Assembly: GCF_012641475.1 (NCBI RefSeq)
Contig: NZ_JABAIL010000001.1
Location: 558,001 to 622,000, forward strand
Length of the DNA stretch: 64,000 bases
DNA from: Flammeovirga agarivorans
GTDB lineage: Bacteria; Bacteroidota; Bacteroidia; Cytophagales; Flammeovirgaceae
Reading direction: 5' to 3'
Shown here: positions 7,624-16,348 of the stretch, one piece after another
Layout of the letters: every line of letters begins with the position of its first letter
Position numbering within the stretch: position 1 is the first letter of the stretch
Position numbers and translations under genes: made by a program
Notes under the pieces: model-generated
What the model was told of the DNA's origin: nothing
The model's database searches: none
What the model saw: only the letters and a program-made list of their open reading frames with translations

Positions 7624-10011
7624 TTATTCAATTTGTAGTAATATTTGGAAGTTAGGGTCGAATTTTAACCTACCATTTGACTTTTTACCACTTTTTTCGG
7701 TAAATCCCTTGATTTTTGGGGTGGATCCCTTTTGAATAAGAGATTTTAACTGATTTTTTGTGATTTTTTTACCGTAATTCTCAAAAGGCACCTTAAAATC
7801 ACACCCATTTTTCCAATTTGAGCACCCAAAAGCAGATTTTCCCTCTAAAATTTGACCTTTTTGACATTTTGGACATATAAGAGGAGCTTCTAAGGTCTCC
7901 TTGAATTCAATTTTACTCTCATTATTTAATATAAGGTAGCCTTGTTTTGTTTTTCCATCAATTTTCAACCCTTTTAGTTCAGGTGTCCTACCTTTTATAA
8001 TAAGAGATTCAATTTGCTTATCTGTTAACTTTTTATTCTCGTAGTCAAACTTAATAAGAAAATCACATGACTTGTCTTTAAACCCTAGACAGCCATATGC
8101 ACTATTTCCTTTTATTACTTCCTTTGTTTTACACTTCGGACAGGTGAGGGATATTTTTTGTTCACTCTTCTTTTTCGTTTTTGGTTTCTTCGACACTAGA
8201 CTTTCTGTTGGAGTCTGAATCTTGAAATTAGAGCGTACTGATTTTACATTTTGTACGACTTCAGTTACCATTTCTTTAATCTCATTCATAAAGAGATTAA
8301 TTTCATAGGTGCCGTCTTCTATCTGTCGTAATTTCTTTTCCCAAATACCAGTAAGTTCCGCAGATTTTAATAAATCATTTTGAATGGTAGCAATGAGGTC
8401 AAGTCCAGCTTGTGTAGGAATAATATTCTTTCGTTGCCTTTCTATATATTTTCTTCTGAAAAGAGTTTCAATAATATTGGCTCTAGTTGATGGTCTGCCA
8501 ATACCGTTTTCTTTCATTGCTTTTCTTAATTCTTCATCGTCAATATTCTTTCCGGCTGTTTCCATCGCTCTTAATAAGGTAGCTTCCGTAAACAGTTTTG
8601 GTGGTTTTGTTTCTTTAGTTAATACTGAAGGAGTGTGTGGCCCTGATTCCCCAACTTCAAAATTGGGGAGAGTTTGTTCTTCTTCTTCTCCTTTTTTCTT
8701 TTTCTTCTTTGCTTCTTCTTCTTCCTCCTTTTTATATAGTATCCTCCAACCCGGATCTAGAATTTCTCTTCCGGTAGCTTTAAACTCAGCCTTATCTACT
8801 TGACCCATCACTTCCGTTTTTGCTACTTTACAGTCTGGGTAAAACGCAGCGATAAATCGAAGGGCTACTAAGTCGTAGACTGCAGCTTCTTGGGCATTCA
8901 AGTTTCGAGCTGCAATTTTGGTAGGAATTATTGCATGGTGATCGGTTACTTTCTGATCATTGAATATTTTCTTGGTTTTTCTGAAAGCAGATTTAAACAA
9001 TGGAGCAGTTTCATTTTGGAACTTAGTTAATGCTCTCATTGTTGGTCCAATTTCGGGATACATATTATTAGGTAGATATGTTGTATCTACTCTCGGGTAG
9101 GTTAAGACCTTTTTTTCGTATAAGCTTTGAGCAATTTTTAAAGTTTGCTCAGCAGAAAAACTAAACTTTTTGTTACACTCTACTTGTAAAGAGGTAAGAT
9201 CAAATAAATAAGGAGGAGCTTCATTGCCTTCTTTTCTATTGGCAGAAGTAATTTCAAAAGGCTTGTCTTTAATATAAGCTAATCCTTTATCTACAATTTC
9301 TTTTGATGTAAACTTTCCTTTTGTAGAATTAAAAGTAACATTTCGATATTTCGTTTTTAATTCCCAGTATTTTTCACTTTTGAAGTTTTGAATTTCTAAA
9401 AAGCGATTAGCAATAAGTGCAAGGGTAGGTGTTTGTACTCGACCAATAGAAAGTAATTGTTTATACCCACCAAATTTAATGGTGTATAATCTAGTAGCAT
9501 TGATTCCTAATAGCCAATCTCCAATAGCTCTGGCACTACCTGCTGCATATAGTAAATCAAAGTCTTTTTCTTCTTGAAGTTTCTTGAATCCTTTTTTAAT
9601 TGCTTCTTCAGTTAATGAAGAAATCCAAAGTCGTTTTACAGGTACTTTACATTTAGCTTGTCTAAGTACCCAACGTTGAATTAACTCTCCTTCTTGGCCA
9701 GCATCACCACAGTTGATCACTTCAGTAGCAGAATTTACCAGGGTTTCAATGACTTTGAACTGCTCTTTCGAACCACTATTATTAATTAGCTTAATAGCGA
9801 ATTTAATAGGTATAATAGGAAGCGTGACAAGATCCCACCTTTTTAAGGTAGCATCATAATCATGTGGTTCCTTCAAGGTACACAAGTGCCCAAAGGTCCA
9901 AGTAACTTGATATCCATTTCCTTCAAAATACCCATTTCTCTTTTGAGTAGCTCCTAATACTTTAGCCAAATCCCTAGCAACACTAGGTTTCTCCGCGATA
10001 CAAACTTTCAT
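7624..10011 (-). CDS. topB: DNA topoisomerase III (type IA)
   Basis: A 795-residue type IA topoisomerase that relaxes or decatenates DNA through a transient 5'-phosphotyrosine. The N-terminal Toprim domain shows AEKPSVA (6-12) and GDAGQEGE (102-109). The active tyrosine is Tyr305 in LTYPRVDTTYL. SIGRVQTPTLAL (188-199) and DHHAIIPT are further family signatures. An acidic/basic low-complexity insert lies near residues 420-440. Two C-terminal four-cysteine zinc-ribbon-like modules are present (CPKCKTKE...C...C and CPKCQKGQ...C...C). The TopB group and not TopA is favoured by length and the REGE-like Toprim variant. It is monocistronic. Confidence 0.92.
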   Translation of the reverse strand: MKVCIAEKPSVARDLAKVLGATQKRNGYFEGNGYQVTWTFGHLCTLKEPHDYDATLKRWDLVTLPIIPIKFAIKLINNSGSKEQFKVIETLVNSATEVINCGDAGQEGELIQRWVLRQAKCKVPVKRLWISSLTEEAIKKGFKKLQEEKDFDLLYAAGSARAIGDWLLGINATRLYTIKFGGYKQLLSIGRVQTPTLALIANRFLEIQNFKSEKYWELKTKYRNVTFNSTKGKFTSKEIVDKGLAYIKDKPFEITSANRKEGNEAPPYLFDLTSLQVECNKKFSFSAEQTLKIAQSLYEKKVLTYPRVDTTYLPNNMYPEIGPTMRALTKFQNETAPLFKSAFRKTKKIFNDQKVTDHHAIIPTKIAARNLNAQEAAVYDLVALRFIAAFYPDCKVAKTEVMGQVDKAEFKATGREILDPGWRILYKKEEEEEAKKKKKKGEEEEQTLPNFEVGESGPHTPSVLTKETKPPKLFTEATLLRAMETAGKNIDDEELRKAMKENGIGRPSTRANIIETLFRRKYIERQRKNIIPTQAGLDLIATIQNDLLKSAELTGIWEKKLRQIEDGTYEINLFMNEIKEMVTEVVQNVKSVRSNFKIQTPTESLVSKKPKTKKKSEQKISLTCPKCKTKEVIKGNSAYGCLGFKDKSCDFLIKFDYENKKLTDKQIESLIIKGRTPELKGLKIDGKTKQGYLILNNESKIEFKETLEAPLICPKCQKGQILEGKSAFGCSNWKNGCDFKVPFENYGKKITKNQLKSLIQKGSTPKIKGFTEKSGKKSNGRLKFDPNFQILLQIE

Positions 10012-10333
10012 AATTCAAAAAATTCAAGAATCTAAAGATCTTAAAAATTGATGGAATCAAAAATGTATGAGATTATTTAAATACTTATTGAAAACTGAAT
10101 GAAACGATTATATTTATAGTATTAACAAATGATAAGATTTAATTGAACGATTGATTAAACTTCATTTTACCTTATCCGTTAGTTAAATTATGAAGACCAA
10201 AATCTCTTCAAGAAATAAGAGAATAAGCTATTGATGGAACCTTTTTTGTCTTAAATTAAGTGTTACTTAATAAAATTCTCTTTAAATTATTTATTGAACA
10301 CACTCGTTATAAAGCAATCAATCTAATTACACT
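10012..10333. other. Divergent intergenic region topB / NTF2-like gene
   Basis: About 320 bases of very A/T-rich DNA between two divergent start codons. No ORF of note, hairpin terminator or convincing TAnnTTTG element could be picked out; it presumably carries both promoters. Confidence 0.5.
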
Positions 10334-11146
10334 ATGAAAAAAAATAATTTAAGTTACCTGTTCGCTTTCTTATTGATGTTAATTTCTTCTGTATCATTTG
10401 CTCAAGAAGATAAGCAAATTGCAGAGCTGATTGAAAGAGTCATTGAAGCTAATAAGCATGCTAACAATAGTGTTGAAAAAATAAACAACATCACTGATAT
10501 CTTCAGACCAGATGCCATAATTAATATCACTCGTATTGGTGTGGATGGTTCTAGAAATCATAATGTATTGAGAAAAGCAGATTATAAAGCTGTATTTGTC
10601 TCTCAATACCATCAAAATTTACATAGAGAATCAAACCTTAATATGCATGAGGTGAGAGTACAAGGAAATGTAGCTGTAGCCTCTTTTTCATTAGACTATA
10701 CTATCATGGCTGATACAAAAAATAAAGTTGTATCAAAAGGGTATGAATCTATGGTAGCTACTCTTGTTCGTAGAAACGATAAATGGGGAGTATTGGAATT
10801 AAATATTACTGATATTGAAGAAGAACAATATCAAGGAAACTGTTCTTGTGAGTTGTACAAGAATCCTAATACTGGACAAGTAATTGCCAAAGTAGGAGCA
10901 CCAAAAGGTGATAGATTTGAAAACGATCTTAATAACGTCTACAAGAGAAAGAAAGGAGGCGTAACCTACTTTATGGTAAAAGGAATTGTCTTTGAATGGA
11001 AAGATTTAAATAAAATCTGGACAGTAGATTCAACAATGAAGAGAATTGAACAGTTGGGGCCTGCAAAAACAGATGATGATGCAATTATGTTAATCTTGCG
11101 TTATGTTTATAAGGACGAATGTTCGGAGATGAAATTATTACAATAA
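10334..11146 (+). CDS. Secreted NTF2-like (SnoaL/DUF4440-type) protein
   Basis: 270 residues. A signal peptide (1-23, ending SFAQ) is followed by an N-terminal NTF2-like cone (about 25-165), recognisable from the helix-rich start, the 'RPDAIINITRIGVDG' strand and the 'VAVASFSLDYTI...GYESMVATLVRRNDKWGVLELNI' sheet. A C-terminal part of about 100 residues has two cysteines spaced by one residue (CSCELY, about 174-176) and a third near the end. NTF2-like cones bind small ligands or act as catalytic scaffolds; no function can be assigned. It is monocistronic. Confidence 0.6.
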   Translation: MKKNNLSYLFAFLLMLISSVSFAQEDKQIAELIERVIEANKHANNSVEKINNITDIFRPDAIINITRIGVDGSRNHNVLRKADYKAVFVSQYHQNLHRESNLNMHEVRVQGNVAVASFSLDYTIMADTKNKVVSKGYESMVATLVRRNDKWGVLELNITDIEEEQYQGNCSCELYKNPNTGQVIAKVGAPKGDRFENDLNNVYKRKKGGVTYFMVKGIVFEWKDLNKIWTVDSTMKRIEQLGPAKTDDDAIMLILRYVYKDECSEMKLLQ

Positions 11147-11148
11147 AA

Positions 11149-11169
11149 AATGCCTCAATTTGAGGCATT
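11149..11169 (-). terminator. Terminator hairpin for the minus-strand gene at 11197
   Basis: A 9-bp stem AATGCCTCA / TGAGGCATT. The U-run follows on the minus strand (TTTTTTATTG), while the plus side lacks one, so it mainly serves the small minus-strand gene. Confidence 0.65.
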
Positions 11170-11196
11170 CAGAATATCTTTGGAGTGTAGCTTTTG

Positions 11197-11514
11197 CTAT
11201 GCTCCTTTTTTATTGGGATTAGGTACGAACAAATGATCAGATAAGATATAATTGATATCTAAATTTTGTAACTGATTTGTGATATCGAAATACGTCTTGT
11301 TAAAGTCTTGGTAACTTTTTGCAAAGAACTCGATTTCATAGTGAGGTCGATAGTCGATCACTCTGAAATTGTATTTTTCAATGATGTGATAGACCTGTTT
11401 TTTATTTTCGATAAGTAGTTTAAAGGTTAACATAATGGGTAGGTTTATGAGAAATGGGTTGTCAATAAATTTTCGTATCATAAGAATAATAAAGTTTTTT
11501 GAAAATGTGTTCAT
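11197..11514 (-). CDS. Small hypothetical protein
   Basis: 105 residues from the first ATG. An internal ATG at 11433 gives a 78-residue protein starting MLTFKLLIENK and may be the true start, because the preceding 27 residues read like a poorly conserved extension. The body is soluble and mixed alpha/beta, rich in aromatic residues (VIDYRPHYEIEFFAKSY). The terminator just after it, with its U-run on this strand, argues that it is a real gene. No family was recognised. Confidence 0.5.
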   Translation of the reverse strand: MNTFSKNFIILMIRKFIDNPFLINLPIMLTFKLLIENKKQVYHIIEKYNFRVIDYRPHYEIEFFAKSYQDFNKTYFDITNQLQNLDINYILSDHLFVPNPNKKGA

Positions 11515-11685
11515 CTATCTAGAAATCTCAAAATAGAATAACCTTATTGTACAGTAATTCTGTGATCGATGAGTCCATTTTTGAACACAAATAAGAATTG
11601 TGTTTTTACCTTAACTCCCTGATGTTCTTAAAATCTGCAAAAAATGAATAGTTGTTGTAGGATATAGTTGTAATCATGAATTAAT

Positions 11686-12381
11686 ATGAATAAACCGATA
11701 ATACAAATACAAAATATCAACAAGTCTTACAAAAGTGAAGACAATGAAACTCTTGCTCTTAATCATGTGACTTTGAATATACATGAGGGAGAATTTGTAT
11801 GTATTATGGGCCCTTCTGGATGTGGTAAATCAACCTTATTAAATATTGCAGGATTACTAGATTTACCCTCGGAGGGAGAAGTGATTTTTCAAGGAGAAAA
11901 TGTCGTCAATATCTCATCAAAAAAGAGAGCTCAGCTAAGAAGAAATTATATTGGTTTTGTATTTCAAAGCTTTAATCTAATAGATGATCTTACTGTTTAT
12001 GAGAATATTGAGTTACCTCTGATTTACCAGCAAGTAGCACCTAACGAGCGAAAGTTTAGGGTAGAAAAAATCATGGATAAACTTCAAATTTCTCATAAAA
12101 AAAATGTATTTCCCACTCAAATTTCTGGTGGACTTCAACAAAGAGTGGCAGTAGCAAGAGCTGTAGTCTCTCAACCCAAACTTATATTGGCAGATGAGCC
12201 AACCGGTAACTTAGACTCTGAAAGAGGGCGCGAAGTAATGGAAATCCTTCAATCGTTAAATGACTTAGGAACTACTATCTTGATGGTAACCCACTCTACA
12301 GCAGCTTCAGATTATGCTAGTAGAATTATACATCTTTTTGATGGTCAGATTGTTACTGAAAATCTTCATAAAGGTAAATAA
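11686..12381 (+). CDS. ABC transporter ATP-binding protein (MacB/LolD type)
   Basis: 231 residues, the standard length of a free-standing LolD/MacB-type ATPase. Walker A is GPSGCGKST (42-50), the Q-loop FVFQSF (91-96), Walker B LILADEPTG (166-174), and the H-loop is in MVTHST. The signature motif reads ISGGLQQR (146-153), with Leu where the family has Gln (LSGGQQQR). The FtsX-type permease begins 6 bases after its stop codon, so the two form one transporter of the class that moves lipoproteins, peptides or antimicrobials across the envelope by a mechanotransmission mechanism. Confidence 0.9.
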   Translation: MNKPIIQIQNINKSYKSEDNETLALNHVTLNIHEGEFVCIMGPSGCGKSTLLNIAGLLDLPSEGEVIFQGENVVNISSKKRAQLRRNYIGFVFQSFNLIDDLTVYENIELPLIYQQVAPNERKFRVEKIMDKLQISHKKNVFPTQISGGLQQRVAVARAVVSQPKLILADEPTGNLDSERGREVMEILQSLNDLGTTILMVTHSTAASDYASRIIHLFDGQIVTENLHKGK

Positions 12382-12387
12382 ATAACA

Positions 12388-14829
12388 GTGTTAAGAAATT
12401 ATATACTTATAGGCATACGTAACCTCCTCAAACATGGAGTGTATTCGGGTATCAACATCGTTGGTATGTCGATGGGTATAGCATTTTTTTCGTTATTATT
12501 TCTTTTGGTCAACTATGAAATGTCTTATGATGAATTCCATAAGGCATATGATAGAACGTATCGTATTGTCGAAATTATTGATACTGAGGATATAGGTGAA
12601 CGATCTGCAAGTGTACCAATAGGTTTGGGACCAACCTTAAAGACCCTTTATTCGAACTATGTAGATGCTTCTGTACGGTTTTTCAACCATCAGGCTTATT
12701 CTCATATGGTGTTTGCAAAAGACCGACAGTATAATGAAAAGCACCTATATTTTACCGAACCCGACTTTTTTAAAATATTTAATTTTCCTTTAATCGCTGG
12801 TGATCAATCAACGGCTTTAGAAGAACCTCAAACAGCTATTGTAACAAAAGAAATTGCTCAAAAATACTTTGGAGATGAGGACCCCATCGGTAAAAAAATT
12901 CTATATGAAAACCGCTTCTATTTAACGATTACTGGCGTAATTGATAAAACAAATTACCCTTCTCACTTAGATTTTGAAATACTGGTCTCTTTTAGTACCC
13001 TTTTACTTACTGATCAGGAAATAATGCTGAGAGACCGTTGGGTATGGAACCCTTGCTGGACCTATGTTTTATTAAAGGAGGGAGTAAAACCAGAAGAGCT
13101 TGAAGCAGATTTTGAAGTACTCTACCAGGATAAATCTAAATTTCCTGATTATCTGAGAGATTATGTGCAGTTATATTTACAGCCTATTTGGGAAATACAT
13201 TTATATTCTGACCTAGATTTTGAGATGTCACCCAATGGAGATTATATGTATATCTATATATTCTCATCTATTGCCTTAATGGTACTTCTGATTGCCGCTA
13301 TTAATTTTATGAACCTTTCTGCAGTACGTTATTCTACGAGAATGAGGGAGGTTGGAATTAGAAAGGCAATAGGAGCAGATCAAACAGAATTGATTTTTCA
13401 GTTCTTAGTAGAGGCGATTATCTTAAGTATACTTTCCATGTTTGGAGCAGTAATGTTTATGGAACTCTTGTTTCCATTAATTTATCCTATGCTTGGTGAT
13501 TCAGGTTTTATCTTAAGAGAGGTAGATACTCAAAAGCTTATTATTTTGATAGGCGGTAGTGGTATTTTTGTCGCAGCATTATCTAGCTTCTATCCATTAT
13601 ATTACCTATCTGGTTTTAAACCTATTGATGGATTACAGGAGTCTAAACGAATGGGTAGACAACAAAAAGGATTTAGAAAATGGAGTGTGATTGTACAATT
13701 CATTATTGCGATGTTTTTGTTGTTCAGTACTTATGTCTCTAAGAGGCAATTGGATTTCATGAGAGAATCTGATATTGGTTTTGATACTAAAGATGTCATG
13801 CTAATACCACTAGGTGAAGTAAGGTTTCAGTCCAATCAGATCTTTAAGCTGAAAAAGGAATTTTTAAATATATATGAAATAGAGGCGGTTACGGGAATTG
13901 ATGAAATTATGGGCGTTTGGGTTCAAAATTACCCTATTTCATTCAAGGTAAAAGACAAAGTTTATCCTTCTTCTTTCTATGCAGGAGTGGTTACCAACCC
14001 AGAATTTTTTGATGTTTTTGATGTCAAAATAATTGCAAAAAATGATTTATATAATGATGGAGGATTATATAATAATCGTTATATTTATGTGAATGAAGCG
14101 TTTGTGGACTTTATGGGCTACACTAGTCCAGAGGAGGCCTTGAATACTACATTTTGGAGTAAGAATGGATACATTAATAAAATAGCTGGTGTTGTTAAAG
14201 ACTTTAACTACGAACCTGTACATAAACCAATTGAACCATTTGTAATAGACATCAATAATGTTTGGCGACTAAAAGGGAGCTATGCGATTAAGTTTTTAGC
14301 TTTAAAAATAAAATCAGGAGCCAATTGGACAGATGTTGAAAGAAAACTGGAAATCTTATGGTCTAAAGTGATTCCTTACCGATTGATGGATGTCTTTTCA
14401 TTGAATGATAAAATTGAAGCATCCTACCAAAAAGAAGAACGATTAGCTAGGGTATCATTAATATTTTCGATCATCGGTGTAATTATAGCCAATATGGGAC
14501 TTTTCGGGTTGTCTTCTTTTATTACTGTTCAGAGGAAAAAAGAAATAGCGATTAGAAAAGCTCTAGGAATGGAAAACATTCAGGCGATGCTATTATTATC
14601 TAAAGAATTTTTTACTCTCGTAGGAACTGCATGTTTGATTGCTTGGCCTACAGCTTATTTAGCAATGAGGTTGTGGTTAGAGAATTTTCCTAAAATTATA
14701 ACCATTGATCTTGGAGCTTATATTTTTTCAGGTGGTGTTACTTTGGTATTAACTTTCCTAACAGTAAGTTATCATGTTGTAAAAGTTGGAATAAAGAGTC
14801 CTGTTGAGGATTTGAAGTCTGTTCAATAA
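12388..14829 (+). CDS. FtsX-like ABC transporter permease (two FtsX domains)
   Basis: 813 residues with a GTG start 6 bases after the ATPase gene. The order is: N-terminal transmembrane helix (about 19-43), MacB-like periplasmic domain (about 45-250), three transmembrane helices of the first FtsX unit (about 290-415), a second anchor helix and periplasmic domain (about 425-660), and a final set of three helices (about 690-805). The sequences 'MREVGIRKAIGA' and 'RKKEIAIRKALGM' are the characteristic coupling segments before each FtsX unit. This duplicated layout is common in Bacteroidota. The cargo is unknown. Confidence 0.88.
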   Translation: MLRNYILIGIRNLLKHGVYSGINIVGMSMGIAFFSLLFLLVNYEMSYDEFHKAYDRTYRIVEIIDTEDIGERSASVPIGLGPTLKTLYSNYVDASVRFFNHQAYSHMVFAKDRQYNEKHLYFTEPDFFKIFNFPLIAGDQSTALEEPQTAIVTKEIAQKYFGDEDPIGKKILYENRFYLTITGVIDKTNYPSHLDFEILVSFSTLLLTDQEIMLRDRWVWNPCWTYVLLKEGVKPEELEADFEVLYQDKSKFPDYLRDYVQLYLQPIWEIHLYSDLDFEMSPNGDYMYIYIFSSIALMVLLIAAINFMNLSAVRYSTRMREVGIRKAIGADQTELIFQFLVEAIILSILSMFGAVMFMELLFPLIYPMLGDSGFILREVDTQKLIILIGGSGIFVAALSSFYPLYYLSGFKPIDGLQESKRMGRQQKGFRKWSVIVQFIIAMFLLFSTYVSKRQLDFMRESDIGFDTKDVMLIPLGEVRFQSNQIFKLKKEFLNIYEIEAVTGIDEIMGVWVQNYPISFKVKDKVYPSSFYAGVVTNPEFFDVFDVKIIAKNDLYNDGGLYNNRYIYVNEAFVDFMGYTSPEEALNTTFWSKNGYINKIAGVVKDFNYEPVHKPIEPFVIDINNVWRLKGSYAIKFLALKIKSGANWTDVERKLEILWSKVIPYRLMDVFSLNDKIEASYQKEERLARVSLIFSIIGVIIANMGLFGLSSFITVQRKKEIAIRKALGMENIQAMLLLSKEFFTLVGTACLIAWPTAYLAMRLWLENFPKIITIDLGAYIFSGGVTLVLTFLTVSYHVVKVGIKSPVEDLKSVQ

Positions 14830-14945
14830 ATTTTAAAAGCAACTTTTGTAATATATTGATATTTAAAAAAGGTCACCACTTATATTTCTTATCTTAAGGG
14901 AAAGAATCCTACCTGTATTCAAAATTTTGTACGAACAATTTACTT

Positions 14946-16283
14946 GTGGAATTAAAATCTTTACGAGAACTATCGCAACCTGATTATCAAACTAGAGAAG
15001 ATGATTTTTTTACTGAAATCTATAGAGAAGAAGACTTAAAAACATTATCTGACCAATTATTTTCTCTACTCACTATTACTGTAAGATACCAGCCATTTGA
15101 CACAGTAATAGAAAGGATAAGGCAATCTCTGCCTTTGATGGGGTTTGATATGCCTAATGAAGGGCAGCAGCTACACAGGGACTTATCGTTACAACATTTG
15201 AGGCTTTTAGAAAATGTTGGAGAGCGAGATGTGAAAGAAGCCTTGAACTCATTGGAGGAATTACCTCTAAATGATACTTCCTACTATCTCAAAATTATTG
15301 CTCCTCTGATTCTCTGCCACCGAGTTAGTAACTGGGAGACCTATAAATGGGTCGCTTTGGAAATTGTGAATTATGCATTCGAAAATGGGAAGTCTGAAAT
15401 TACTGCTTTTGGTTGTTTAGCATTAGCAAGGTATATGATTACTCGATATGAAGATATCAGAATTGCTCATGAGTATGCCAAGTTTGCCATTACTGAGATC
15501 ATGAAGTCAGACGATGATCTTTTTATCAATAATTTTCACTCAGATTATGCTTTTACAATACTTCCGTGGATAGAAAAGACAGATGTTTGTCTTCAGCATA
15601 TTAAAGATTACTTCAATTATGCTGAAAGATCGAATGATAACTTTTCTGTCAATCGAGATGTGAAAAGATATTATCAGTTACTTCTATTTAATGGTTATAA
15701 TAAAGAAGAAGCTTTAAAACTTACTTTCTCTGAGTTATCAGAAGGGAAAATCGAAATGTTCCCTCAAGTGGAGGAGGTGTTAGATTACTTTCAATTAGAG
15801 AAAATTACGGAGCGTTCTAATCTTGAAAAAGTAATTATGGTGATAGACAGTGAACCTGAAATGTATGAAGGGAATCTTTTACATCCTGCACTTCTTTTAC
15901 TCAAAGCGGTGCAGATCAATAATGATCATGTTCAAGATGAAGGTTCTTTAAGGAAAATATTGGATCGATTTAAATATTGGGCGGGTTACTCCCCAGATAT
16001 ATTTAATGTTTGGGTAGCATTTGTTGAGGCAGAGTGGAGGTATTTCAAGAAAGAATATACAGTAGCTCAAGGTTTATATGATAAAGCACTTGACTTTGTT
16101 AATAGTAATAAGAATGATTTGAAATGCTTGATCGCATTAAGAAAGCTTGCTGTCTTTTATCAAGCGAAGGATAGTGGGATTGATACCAAGCAATTGTACC
16201 AGAATACTTTGAATATGTACACATCTTTTGGAAATACGAAAGCAATTGAAACATTGAAATCAAGATTTCAGATATCAGAATAA
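14946..16283 (+). CDS. Helical-repeat (TPR-like) protein of unknown function
   Basis: 445 residues from a GTG start; the next in-frame ATG is 68 codons later. It is all-helical and cytosolic, with no signal peptide or catalytic motif. The helix pairs, and the end ('ALYDKAL...', 'LYQNTLNMYTSFGNTKAIETLKSRF'), resemble the C-terminal helical repeats of the large AAA ATPase/kinase regulators that end in a 'Y...WGA..KV..L' segment, but no ATPase or kinase domain is present. It lies 116 bases after the ABC permease on the same strand, with no terminator between, so co-transcription is possible. Confidence 0.55.
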   Translation: MELKSLRELSQPDYQTREDDFFTEIYREEDLKTLSDQLFSLLTITVRYQPFDTVIERIRQSLPLMGFDMPNEGQQLHRDLSLQHLRLLENVGERDVKEALNSLEELPLNDTSYYLKIIAPLILCHRVSNWETYKWVALEIVNYAFENGKSEITAFGCLALARYMITRYEDIRIAHEYAKFAITEIMKSDDDLFINNFHSDYAFTILPWIEKTDVCLQHIKDYFNYAERSNDNFSVNRDVKRYYQLLLFNGYNKEEALKLTFSELSEGKIEMFPQVEEVLDYFQLEKITERSNLEKVIMVIDSEPEMYEGNLLHPALLLLKAVQINNDHVQDEGSLRKILDRFKYWAGYSPDIFNVWVAFVEAEWRYFKKEYTVAQGLYDKALDFVNSNKNDLKCLIALRKLAVFYQAKDSGIDTKQLYQNTLNMYTSFGNTKAIETLKSRFQISE

Positions 16284-16285
16284 AT

Positions 16286-16317
16286 AAAAAAGACCTAGAA
16301 ACATCTAGGTCTTTTTT
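16286..16317. terminator. Bidirectional terminator between convergent genes
   Basis: A 14-bp perfect stem AAAAAAGACCTAGA / TCTAGGTCTTTTTT with a 4-base loop, serving the plus-strand helical-repeat gene and the minus-strand receptor gene. Confidence 0.85.
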
Positions 16318-16348
16318 CATCTCTATATCTAAGTGTACCACCCAGTAA

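Noticed and set aside
8384-8803. Plus-strand ORF of 139 codons inside topB
   Set aside because: Poly-Phe/Ser product is the complement of the topB Glu/Lys-rich insert; composition artefact.
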